Source: Euwallacea fornicatus (lineage: Eukaryota; Arthropoda; Insecta; Coleoptera; Curculionidae). Taken from it: a stretch of 64,000 bases of DNA. A program made the position numbers and the translations under genes. The notes under the pieces were generated by a model. It searched no databases. It worked only from the letters and a program-made list of their open reading frames with translations, and was not told the DNA's origin. The number at the start of each line of letters is the position of its first letter. Within the stretch, counting starts at the first letter, position 1. Location of the stretch: assembly GCF_040115645.1 (NCBI RefSeq), contig NC_089545.1, forward strand, positions 3,844,001-3,908,000. Direction: 5' to 3'. Shown in pieces: positions 42,001-48,547 of the stretch.

Positions 42001-44723
42001 TGCGTCGGACCATCAAAGTTAAGTCGACTTTTCATGTCAAATATATAAATTCAGTATATAGGCAGGAGTGACGTCAGATTGGATCGGAACGATCTTGCCT
42101 GATTGGAAGCATGAAATGGCAGTCGGTTGCGGAATGTTCAATTGGCGCCGCGTGTCTGGGTGAGCGGTTTATTACAAGCAATGTGCCTATTTAAGCTGAT
42201 GTGAGATGGAGCGGTTATTAAAGGGAGCCATCAATGGGTAATAAAGGCACGTTCCAGCGGCTATTATTTCATTAATTTGAGGAAATTGCTGCATAAGCAA
42301 AATAATTTAGGTGTACTTGTGCGAATCACCAGATACTATTATAACACCTAGACCGCACAAAGCTCGGCGGAGGTTCAACGAAAATGATCAAAATCGTTTT
42401 TCTGACCTGAATTCTATAATATAAAAGCATACTAGAGAATTGTCTTTTTTTCCACGGGCATGTGCAAAACATCGCTCTCTCACACCCAATGCACACGTTC
42501 CGGTACACGACAACCGAACACCGAACTTTTGTGTGAAGTTCTCTGTAAAGCTTCGGCCATGAGACTATGCTGGACTTATCGGCAGGTAAAATTTCTACAA
42601 TGTGCTCCCAATTTGCTGACAGGTCCGGTCGATCAAAACTGTGCTATTCAGCAAAGTTCATAACGGACATACAGTAGAAAGAAAAACGAAAAAAGAATAC
42701 CACCGTAATACCCCTGTCAGTTCAATGTTGTAATATTCATTTTGAAGTGTTTCGACCATGCGTCCCAATATGAATAAACAATATACCGACCGACCTACCG
42801 GATAGAGTTGATTCATATTTTGTTCAGATCACGGTGTGATCAAAGACTGGTTACGGTCAAGTCAATCGTTTGAACATTGATTTTGCATTGTTTATTCACA
42901 TTAGCACGCATTGTCACATCACGATGTTATACTATTAGACCTGGCCGATAATGTGAATCGTGTTGAAATAACAAACAAAAAATATATATAAAAGCACGTA
43001 AATTTTATTTGAAGCTTTTTCCCAAAAAATCCTTAATTTTTCAGATATAGTGCTATCTCAAGTTAAAGGCACCATCCGCATAGAAGATTCCATAACTTTC
43101 CTGGAAATATGCGAACATTAAGGTCCCAGATTCTTCAACCAGAGTGTATAAAAATAAGCAATAAATCACACGTCGAGCTAGCGCCACAATACACCCCTTT
43201 TTCTCCTCTGATTTTGCGTGCGCCAGCCGCTTGTCATAACACTGCACTCCCAAGGCTGTTGATCCCAAACAGACACACTATCTTGTTAACCAATCCATAC
43301 GAAGGACGTTCCTCTTTAAGGGTCAGCTGGATCTTTAAACCACGTAATTATTTTTCTTCAAACCCGTGTAAAGGCTCTCACCATTTTAACTCAGTTTGGA
43401 CGTTATCCCACCTTCGTCCGCGAACTTTATAACCACACAAACTTGTCTTCCTAAAAATCGGAAGTGGTAACTAACAAATCATATCTTGCCTTGACCTTCC
43501 TATGATATAAACAGTAGCTTCGTAGACGGAATCTGGATACGCCATCAAAACCCAGCGTATGTATTGGTTACCATGATTTTGGTCTACGACCGTCTTTGGC
43601 AGACAGTGTTTCTCGGTGCGATTATAGCTCTTCACCGTCCTTCCCGACTGTGGATGCAAATAAGTAATTCCTGTCTCTCGAATTCCAAAGATCTCCATAA
43701 ACTACTGGAACTGCCAACTCGAAGTTATGGTATTTTCTCTGCCTCCAGTACTCTTTAACATTTTCGTGCTGGTTCTACTTATGAACAAGTTCTGCATCCA
43801 AACCGTAATATTGAATTTTCGCAAATGCTTCATGATTTGCATTTATGATGAATACGCGTAAATGGTAAGACGAATTCCAAATTCACCGTTCATTGAAATT
43901 GGCATCTGATGGTCAGCATATTTTTATAGGGACACGCAGGGTATGCAATAGAACTACCCACGCATTATTTATAGATTTCTTATTATCCTGTATATTTAAT
44001 GAAAACTCATCCGACTAAAGATATAAAACTTTCCATGTTACATCCTTAAAGACCAAATTACGAACACACCGACAGCTTAATTTGTACAGAGTAGAAATGA
44101 TCTAAGGCAGTCACACGTAGCTTTCAATTTCTAAGGTGGATAAACTTAACAAGACATTCAGAACTGAACCCTTAAGTTAAATTTTTTATAACTGTGGTTG
44201 GAGAACCATTAGAAAAATTGTGGATAAAATTAGAGGGTATTTTAACATCATTTACACTTCAGATATTCGCTAATCTTTTATCTCTATTCAAAAATTATGT
44301 CCGTTATTATCAATATTGACATGCACGACAGAAATGAAAACTGAAGAAGAGATGAAGAAAAGTGATTCGTTGTGTTCCGGGACTTTGACGAGGGCATGAG
44401 GTATTTGCCCTATTAAACGCTTCAAACCAGATCATATAACAACTGCATTAATATGATTAGCTTATATTAAAGCTACTGATCAGTATGCTAATTGAAGAAG
44501 AAATGGGACTGGAATCGAACTTAGGAACACAATTCTTAGAATTTTTTTTTAATAAGGAAAAATTTTAAATACACCTTCTCGAGCGGTTAAAAGGCCATTG
44601 TCCTTTCATATTAGATAATACTGGAAGCTCTAAGTCACTTACCAAATTGTCCGAATCTCGCCGTGAATTGCATTTTTCGGGATCATCTTCGGTGCCCTCG
44701 TCTCTACTCTCAGCCTGGCCCAT
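17891..44723 (-). CDS. Monocarboxylate transporter-like MFS protein (SLC16/MCT family), whole gene
   Basis: Predicted plasma-membrane transporter of the major facilitator superfamily. MCTs carry lactate, pyruvate, ketone bodies or related monocarboxylates, some with protons. The substrate of this member cannot be told. Coding exons in order: 44643-44723, 28353-28586, 24712-25303, 22733-23002, 22488-22675, 21842-22055, 21405-21583, 19917-20139, 19299-19586 and a last exon of about 17891-18059. Phases agree through exon 9; only the last junction is unresolved. Length is about 810 aa. It has an acidic cytosolic N-terminus, the MCT signature DGGYGWVVV in TM1, YFETKRSLATG in TM5, a very long (about 250 aa) Ser/Pro-rich loop between TM6 and TM7, and an acidic C-terminus ending ESVL. 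The 16-kb first intron is full of transposons. An extra small exon before the last one is possible. Confidence 0.88.
18060..19298 (-). other. Last intron of the transporter gene
   Basis: AT-rich. The phase conflict predicts a small unseen exon here, but I could not identify one with good splice sites and coding character. No transposon was recognised. Confidence 0.45.
19299..19586 (-). CDS. Transporter coding exon 9 (TM10 end to TM12)
   Basis: 288 nt, phase 1 in and out. The acceptor CTTCCAG leads into GYISLTSIILVDLLGLDKLT then FGLLILFRG. This is a typical MCT TM10-11 stretch, and TM12 follows. It ends with an acidic tail at a GTGAGA donor. Confidence 0.88.
19917..20139 (-). CDS. Transporter coding exon 8 (TM8-TM10)
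   Basis: 223 nt, phase 0 in and phase 1 out. It contains the MFS-type turn GRVACGYFADFP between TM8 and TM9, then TM9 and TM10. Donor GTAAGT at 19916-19911. Confidence 0.88.
20140..21404 (-). other. Transporter intron between exons 7 and 8
   Basis: Intron of 1,265 nt from GTAAGT (21404) to TTTCAG (20140). No coding or transposase sequence was recognised inside. Confidence 0.55.
21405..21583 (-). CDS. Transporter coding exon 7 (TM7)
   Basis: 179 nt, phase 1 in and phase 0 out. It encodes the amphipathic lead-in MMDMSLLKNPVF and TM7 FMFIAVSNLFGMAGLYVPF, ending at a GTAAGT donor. Confidence 0.88.
21842..22055 (-). CDS. Transporter coding exon 6 (loop, SRKDIFYSGS motif)
   Basis: 214 nt, phase 0 in and phase 1 out. 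It encodes MVRPMSRKDIFYSGSITNLP then YRQSI. From memory, this block before TM7 is conserved among insect MCT-like proteins. Donor GTAAGT. Confidence 0.85.
22488..22675 (-). CDS. Transporter coding exon 5 (cytosolic loop, basic)
   Basis: 188 nt, phase 1 in and phase 0 out, separated from exon 4 by an intron of only 57 nt. It encodes a Ser/Arg-rich stretch with FDRIRKTSVGERF and ends RNNNSE at a GTAAGT donor. There are many potential phosphorylation sites (RKTS, RNTS). Confidence 0.82.
22733..23002 (-). CDS. Transporter coding exon 4 (cytosolic loop, Pro/Ser-rich)
   Basis: 90 codons, phase 1 in and out, acceptor CTCACTAG and donor GTAAAG. The sequence is low in complexity: TPITPIPTVPTLPT then a Ser/Gly-rich run. 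It belongs to the large loop between TM6 and TM7 and is likely disordered. Confidence 0.82.
23003..24711 (-). other. Transporter intron between exons 3 and 4
   Basis: Intron of 1,709 nt, strongly AT-rich. It has short open frames on both strands near 24.1-24.3 kb that are only shadows of each other. No feature supported. Confidence 0.55.
24712..25303 (-). CDS. Transporter coding exon 3 (TM2-TM6)
   Basis: 197 codons plus one base (phase 0 in, phase 1 out). It begins GKTAWVGSLLSG and spans TM2 to TM6. It includes YGFIGGIGFGLIYLP and the TM5 family signature YFETKRSLATGIAVCGSG. The exon ends in the start of the cytosolic loop. Confidence 0.92.
25514..25735 (+). repeat. Left terminal inverted repeat of the 25.5-kb mariner-like element
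   Basis: It matches the reverse complement of about 27015-27236 with scattered changes. Paired landmarks are CCACCTCAG / CTGAGGTGG and CCCCTCATTTTGAAA / AAAATGAGGGG. Confidence 0.8.
26060..26930 (+). pseudogene. Broken transposase of the mariner-like element
   Basis: Several frameshifts and stops interrupt it. Recognisable order: KLNEDDPDRRQFCEM near 26170, TFFVNGLVYRHN near 26270, REEHAQYPQKLNV near 26356, WFQQNGAPQHL near 26542, and SPDFTRLDSFVWGHL near 26660. Two of the three catalytic acidic residues are substituted, so no active enzyme could come from this copy. Confidence 0.82.
27015..27236 (-). repeat. Right terminal inverted repeat of the 25.5-kb mariner-like element
   Basis: Reverse-complement partner of the left repeat. 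The outermost 20 bases agree at nearly all positions, but sequence drift inside the arms suggests an old insertion. Confidence 0.8.
27237..28352 (-). other. Transporter intron 2, right part
   Basis: No coding sequence recognised. A perfect CRE-like palindrome TGACGTCA occurs at 28078-28085, in AT-rich context and so of doubtful meaning. Confidence 0.45.
28353..28586 (-). CDS. Transporter coding exon 2 (TM1 signature)
   Basis: 78 codons in phase 0, acceptor TTTTTTTACAG and donor GTAAAA. It contains an acidic stretch, then PPPPDGGYGWVVV. This matches the [D/E]G[G/S][W/F]GW signature at the start of MCT TM1. It continues through TM1 and the beginning of the TM1-2 loop. Confidence 0.9.
29280..29430 (+). 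promoter_or_regulatory. TATA-containing GC-rich patch, possible solo LTR
   Basis: TATAAAAG at 29356-29363 is followed about 30 bases on by GTGTTCACAGTAAG and then GC-rich text, in an otherwise AT-rich intron. This arrangement is common in the U3-R part of insect LTR retrotransposons. No second LTR or internal coding region was found, so the assignment is tentative. Confidence 0.3.
30845..31950 (-). mobile_element. Deleted mariner-like element with nested inverted repeats
   Basis: The left arm (about 30845-31135) recurs inverted twice: at about 31140-31390 and again at about 31690-31950. Paired landmarks are CATTTTTTGAAGTAA / TTACTTCAAAAAATG and CAAATTCGTTAAAAATTGAA / TTCAATTTTTAACGAATTTG. 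Between the second and third arms, the minus strand at about 31440-31640 encodes a degraded transposase C-terminus (LPDLAAMNFFMG, then REVNGAQFEHL) with stops. The outer arms define an element with long terminal repeats. The middle arm means part of one repeat was duplicated or a second copy inserted. Confidence 0.65.
30895..31320. repeat. Long imperfect palindrome (two arms of about 170-185 bp)
   Basis: 30895-31080 and 31140-31320 are inverted copies separated by a short loop. A further inner segment (31070-31135) pairs with 31325-31390. If transcribed as part of the transporter pre-mRNA, it would fold into a long hairpin. Confidence 0.7.
39097..39122 (+). repeat. Left terminal inverted repeat of the Tc1 element
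   Basis: 26 bp, identical to the reverse complement of 40734-40759. It contains the outer direct-repeat copy at 39110-39122. Confidence 0.93.
39369..40398 (-). pseudogene. Tc1 transposase, DD34E, disrupted by one frameshift and two TGA codons
   Basis: The frame starts at ATG 40398 (MGRKSNETSEEVRQL). It shifts at an A run near 40341-40346, then continues through a helix-turn-helix (SLAEIGRIVNRPRSTIQTII) and a GRP-K-like hook (KPRVGRPKKL). The catalytic blocks TDESKF, SQDNDPKHT and SPDINSIEHFW follow. The spacing from the second Asp to the Glu is 34 residues. Two TGA codons, near 39951 and 39890, each stand where Trp would be expected (TGG to TGA). The coding length of about 343 aa equals the family norm. 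All three catalytic acidic residues are kept. Confidence 0.88.
40734..40759 (-). repeat. Right terminal inverted repeat of the Tc1 element
   Basis: Perfect complement of the left end and followed by TA. It contains the outer direct-repeat copy at 40734-40746. Confidence 0.93.
41870..42180 (-). promoter_or_regulatory. GC-rich island with perfect CRE and TATA-like text in intron 1
   Basis: It contains TGACGTCA (42069-42076) and, about 20-40 bases away on the minus-strand downstream side, two TATA-like words (TATATAC, TTATATATTT). A GC-rich tract with an ATG at about 42034 follows. This is compatible with an alternative minus-strand promoter for the transporter. The open frame after that ATG is short and I found no donor in it, so it would be untranslated leader at most. 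Confidence 0.35.
43050..43790 (-). mobile_element. Ty3/gypsy retrotransposon fragment (integrase C-terminus)
   Basis: The minus-strand frame at 43471-43698 reads TYLHPQSGRTVKSYNRTEKH then RWVLMAYPDSVYEAT, the core of a gypsy integrase. The usual text is HPQSxGxVERFNRT and LMAYRxSVHEST. Upstream (43700-43770) the frame is recognisable but has a stop. Downstream (43280-43440) a degraded KLS...GLKKNNYVV...MDWLTR stretch fits the post-integrase domain. From 43241 downward, TGTTATGACAAG may start a 3' LTR. Key residues are changed and stops occur. Reverse transcriptase and gag are absent, so the copy is dead. Confidence 0.72.
44643..44723 (-). CDS. Transporter coding exon 1 (start codon)
   Basis: 27 codons, MGQAESRDEGTEDDPEKCNS and seven more, ending at GTAAGT in phase 0. 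This ATG was chosen because its frame joins exon 2 in phase 0 and gives the acidic cytosolic leader usual for insect MCTs. The exon lies in a GC-rich promoter region. Upstream ATGs precede it, one of them in a reading frame that overlaps this start. Confidence 0.75.
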
Positions 44724-44739
44724 AGCGACGGGGGCGCAT
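44710..44739 (-). promoter_or_regulatory. Overlapping upstream ORF at the transporter start codon
   Basis: The minus-strand ATG at 44739 opens a 9-codon frame that stops with TGA at 44712-44710. It therefore overlaps the main ATG (44723-44721) in another frame. Another short uORF (MSYEKGLL) and ATGGCAACCTAA lie further upstream. If the transcript starts upstream of these, translation of the transporter should be damped. Confidence 0.45.
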
Positions 44740-45010
44740 CAGCAAAAGCTCAAAGCAGCCCCTTTTCGTACGACATGGGGTCACTCACACAACACCACTC
44801 AGGCCGATCGTTCCAGCTGGAGGGTCGGGCACCCGAATAGGAGACGGCGTGCTTTCGGCCGCGCCGTTAGGTTGCCATGGTTACAGACCGTGACGTCAAC
44901 TGCGGCGTCGCGTCGCGCCGGGTGAAGAAGTGGCGGCACTGTCATTGTTCGGAGCCTGGGGGCGAATTTCACGCCGTGCCCAAAGGGTTGTTTTTGCGAA
45001 TCATTTCTCG
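44724..45010 (-). promoter_or_regulatory. GC-rich promoter/5'UTR of the transporter gene, with CRE
   Basis: This is the most GC- and CpG-rich stretch of the window, directly upstream of coding exon 1. It has a perfect cAMP-response element palindrome TGACGTCA at 44891-44898. No TATA box is obvious. The transcription start cannot be placed exactly. A plus-strand 92-codon frame across it (44647-44925) is only the shadow of exon 1 plus CpG-rich leader. Confidence 0.6.
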
Positions 45011-46265
45011 AGGGTCGACGCGAAGGATGTCCCCTAAAACATTACCGCTATGAAGATCGGAATATAATTTCTTAATTCAATGCAATACATATTTTTCTTA
45101 TACAATTTTTTGGGAATAATGCTTCATAAACTAGTAAAGGTTTTTAGAACGATAGAATAGTACAGGGTGTGGTGAAGAATACAAAAGTTGACAGTGACAG
45201 AAAAACTGTCGCCATTTTAGTTTGGTAGAGGCAGGGTTTCTATTTTTAAAAAATTCTGTATTTTTGAATCCTCCCGTATTTCGTTCATCTTTCAAGAAAA
45301 CTTCGAGAAACTAAAAACTCTGATAGAGGATTCCATTAAAAAAATTCAAAAAAATACAAATATTTTTTTTAGAAAAAACCTGTCGCAACGAAACAAAAAA
45401 TGCGAAAATGTTTTTATCATAAAAATCACAATATTGCAAATAACTCCAACTTCAGTAATAACTGAGATACTCTGTAACACTATCGAATTTAAGATATTCT
45501 GTACATTCTCAATTGAAACCAAATCTGATACTTCACCCTTTAGTGAGGCGAACAAAAATTCTTTGGTTAACGGTTAACGTTTCAGTGACAAATCTCTTTG
45601 AGCGTCTTTCTTTCACATGCAGTTCTTGTTATAGTTGTCAGAAATTTTATAAGAATTTTGGAAATAATCCAAATTGGTTTCAAAATGATAAGGTGTTGAT
45701 GACAACATAATTTCGAAACGAAATTCATTGGCCCTAATTCCAGGTCAGGTTGGTTCAGGTTGATACACGTTAGAATTTTGCAACCACTTGTAATATGTAA
45801 TAAATATGGAAAATACATTCATAATTGATTTTAATATTTGATACGCTTGATAAAAGTAGAATAATTATTATTTCCCGACAATTTGAAAAACTAACAATAC
45901 ATTTTGAAAGTGAGCATATAGAATGCGCTGTTGCCATTTTTAGGTTATGGCTTGAGCTTTCGAAATAGTTTTTTGTCATGTCAAAAGACTTTCAAAATTG
46001 ACAAACTGCAGACCGCCCAAAAAAAGAAAAAATAAACAAAAATATATAATTATAGAATATTAATTAAAAAATTTTGATTAAACCAACAAATTCATGTGTG
46101 AATATTAAATATCATAATTAAATCTCATAGATACCATAATTAACGTCAGAAACAGAAAACAATTGTTAAAGAAATAATAAATCAGTGTGAACAAAAACAT
46201 AAGAAATATGTGAACCTAGACATGAATAATTACAACATGAATTAAAATTCTTTTGTTATTTAAAA
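45011..46265. other. Intergenic region between divergent genes
   Basis: It separates the minus-strand transporter from the plus-strand 214-aa gene, and should hold the promoter of the latter. TACAGGGTGTGGTGAAGAAT near 45161 resembles a DNA-transposon end. The rest is AT-rich with no supported feature. Confidence 0.45.
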
Positions 46266-46296
46266 ATGGACAAAGGCAAACGTAAGAAGGGCAAGG
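46266..46296 (+). CDS. 214-aa protein exon 1 (start)
   Basis: Ten codons plus one base, Lys-rich (KGKRKKGK), donor GTATGT. The ATG context AAAATGG is acceptable for insects. Confidence 0.65.
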
Positions 46297-48547
46297 GTAT
46301 GTACTGAAATATATTTATTACCAAATGCTATTTACTCCAACTACCTACATATGTCTTCCAAATACTAACTCTGATTACTTCCCTGAAGAACCTCAAAGTG
46401 TCAGTTGTAATATATATTTAAATTTAAAGACAATACCAGAGTTAATATAGGATAGATTTATCTTGAGTAAATTTATAGTTACAAATATCTTTGTCATATT
46501 AATTTAATTTTTTCATTTTGCTTAGAACGGAGCTTAGATATTGGTAGAGCTCGGTCAGCCCTCAGTGTCTCCGAGATTGACTACTATTTAAGCTTGCCAG
46601 TGAGCTGCCCTACATCTCCAGCAGCTTCAACACTAACACTCACTCCAGGCCGACTTCGGAATATTGATGAAGATATGGAAAATTTAAGAGCCTCTAGGCA
46701 GGATAATCCATTTGTACAGGCAAGTACTGAAGACATATGTACTTAGACAATAAAAGAGACGTTAAGAATAGTACTGAATTTAAAAACCAGCCACTTCTTA
46801 AAGAATAGATGAGATAGATTAGATTTTCTAGTTTGTGAATTAGTTTCCCATTCAGATTACATTTATTAAGCACACTGTATATTTTTTTAGTTAATCATAT
46901 GTAAATCTTTTCAAACTAAAAAGAAAATAAATTTGTACTCAAAACTCTTCTCTTATCAGGTTGCACCTTTATGTAATTCTAGTGAATCAAACAGTTAACT
47001 TTCCTATTTTAATCTAATTGTTTTCAGTAAAAATTGTATGTTTTCTTTGAATTTTAAATGTAATTTTAAAAAGCATTTTTTTTGTGTCAAATCCAGATAA
47101 AAAATTATTAATTTCAGAAAGTAATAGCAAGCAGGGAGAGTCTATTGGAATCAAGTCTTGATGAAGAATCTGATAACGCCACTTTAATGTCAAAGGTAAG
47201 GACTGTGACTTGTTTGATTATTTAAACAGGTTAATTTGGATGATAATTCCAAAAACATTACATGTAGGTTTTTTCATTATAAATAATAGAATAATTCCAA
47301 TTTTAATACTTGCAAACGAATGTTTAGCAGACTTTATGGGAAATTTTTTAATGAAGTTATTTATTATAGGAAATATCCCATAGATTTCATCTTCCATTAA
47401 GTATTTATTTAATTTGTATTGAGGAAAACAAATAATGGTATAATATACATGAACTTGTTAAGTAATTTTTGGTAAATGGTTACCTTAGCCAAGGATGATA
47501 ACAGAAATTCTTGATTGTCAGTTCTGCTCCCCCTAGATCACGCGATCTAAAACCTTTAAATTTATTTCTGTGGAAACACGTAAAGTTTCTGGTTTACGAA
47601 ACCCCTGTGGGACAGAGCAGAACTTGACTTCAATTAGTGCGGCATATGAAGTCGTTCAAAATAATTATGAAACTTAACCAAGTTCGCAGAAACCATGTAC
47701 GTCATTTAAACAGTTATAATACAGTTCAAGGACGATATTTTTAATAACATTTAAATGAAACGCATTGAAACTTGATGAAAACATATTTGCACATAACTGT
47801 CCTAAAGCATCATAAGGCAGTAACATCTTAAGGAGATATTTCTGAACATGGGTGCTTATACTAAAATATTTTATATTGTTACAGTTAATAATCCATAAAA
47901 GTTTGATTCCATAGTTTTGAATCACCCTACATATTCTGATTTAGGCAGTCAATTTTCTGACTACGCGCTGTGACCACCATGCAAGCATATTTATTTTTGG
48001 CCCCGTTATGAAATCTTGAAATATTGTAAAAAAAAATTGTTTGTTCCCTCAGGATATGTAAAATTCTATTTGAGGTTGATGTCAAATAGCGTGTTTGCTA
48101 AACCAATACAACGCAATGGCAAGGAACTATAAACCGTTTATTTCCAAGGAATTGCCCTTGGACTTGGACATAGACCCGTTGTCTTTACCTGAAGTACATG
48201 AGCACATGATTCGAAGCCCCCCGCCAACCTGCTGGCCTAGGTCGCCAAATTTCAGATTCTTTGACTTTCCATGTTCAAAAGATGAAATGCTTCAAGTAGA
48301 AGTTAACGTAAGTCTCAACAAAAAAATCTCTGTCTTTAATTTAATGTCAAGCATCCTACATTAGCAAGCCAAAGAGAAATCCAAGTCAACCGAAATCAAG
48401 CCAAAGCATTCCAGTTGGAATGACAGTAACGATACTTCGCTAAAATCCTTGAAAGCTCATTATTATCACGACAGATTCTCGTTACTGACCACGAGTTCTC
48501 TTAGAACTTCGGCTGAAGATAGTATTCGCTTAATGGGGGATGACTGA
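46266..48547 (+). CDS. Unrecognised 214-aa hydrophilic protein, five exons
   Basis: Exons 46266-46296, 46526-46719, 47118-47195, 48149-48307 and 48365-48547 join without any phase conflict (645 nt including TGA). The protein starts MDKGKRKKGKERSLDIGRAR. It contains a block SALSVSEIDYYLSLP, Ser/Thr/Pro-rich text, an acidic-Leu stretch (LPLDLDIDPLSLPEVHEH), an aromatic-rich RSPNFRFFDFPCS and ends SIRLMGDD. It has no signal peptide, transmembrane helix or enzyme motif, so it is probably an intracellular adaptor or a largely disordered protein. I do not recognise the family. The second intron has a GC donor. The fourth exon could start further upstream, but only the acceptor TTTATTTCCAAG at 48148 keeps phase with exon 3. 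Confidence 0.72.
46526..46719 (+). CDS. 214-aa protein exon 2 (GC donor follows)
   Basis: 194 nt, phase 1 in and phase 0 out. It is preceded by TTTTGCTTAG and followed by CAG|GCAAGT, the consensus of minor GC-AG introns. Reading through would reach a stop within nine codons. Confidence 0.75.
47118..47195 (+). CDS. 214-aa protein exon 3
   Basis: 26 codons in phase 0 (KVIASRESLLESSLDEESDN and six more), acceptor ATTTCAG, donor GTAAGG. The Ser/Glu-rich sequence looks like a phosphorylation target. Confidence 0.75.
47520..47660 (+). mobile_element. Mariner-like transposase relic in intron 3
   Basis: The plus-strand translation PPRSRDLKPLNLFLWKHVKF then LVYETPVG matches the SPDLxPLDFFLWGHLK block of the same transposase family as the 25.5-kb and 14.4-kb relics. 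Surrounding text to about 47.94 kb may belong to it, but no ends were found. Confidence 0.6.
48149..48307 (+). CDS. 214-aa protein exon 4
   Basis: 53 codons in phase 0, ending EVN at a GTAAGT donor. It contains SPPPTCWPRSPNFRFFDF, the most distinctive segment of the protein. The open frame extends upstream to 48095, but without a phase-compatible acceptor or an ATG before 48116. Confidence 0.72.
48365..48547 (+). CDS. 214-aa protein exon 5 (stop)
   Basis: 60 codons plus TGA, acceptor ACATTAG. Lys/Ser-rich, then LKAHYYHDRFSLLTTSSLRT, ending LMGDD. Confidence 0.75.
   Translation, partial: QAKEKSKSTEIKPKHSSWNDSNDTSLKSLKAHYYHDRFSLLTTSSLRTSAEDSIRLMGDD

Larger units (their letters stand above)
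28587..44642 (-). other. 16-kb first intron of the transporter gene
   Basis: It runs from the GTAAGT donor at 44642 to the poly-pyrimidine acceptor at 28587. It contains at least three transposable-element insertions, listed separately, and two GC-richer islands near 29.3 and 42.0 kb. Between them (28.6-30.8, 32.0-39.1 and 40.8-43.0 kb) only short AT-rich frames are seen, none with recognisable domains. TE-end-like words (ACACCCTCTGTTTTA) occur near 37.71 kb. Confidence 0.7.

Noticed and set aside
44505..44640. tRNA-like words (GGAATCGAAC and CTCGAGCGGTTAAAAGG)
   Set aside because: They lie in incompatible orientation and order; no acceptor stem or cloverleaf can be drawn.
48053..48148. Alternative start of exon 4 of the 214-aa gene at TTCCCTCAG|GATATG, or at the long open frame from 48095
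   Set aside because: The first meets a TAA two codons on; the second has no acceptor compatible with the phase-0 end of exon 3. The acceptor at 48148 fits.
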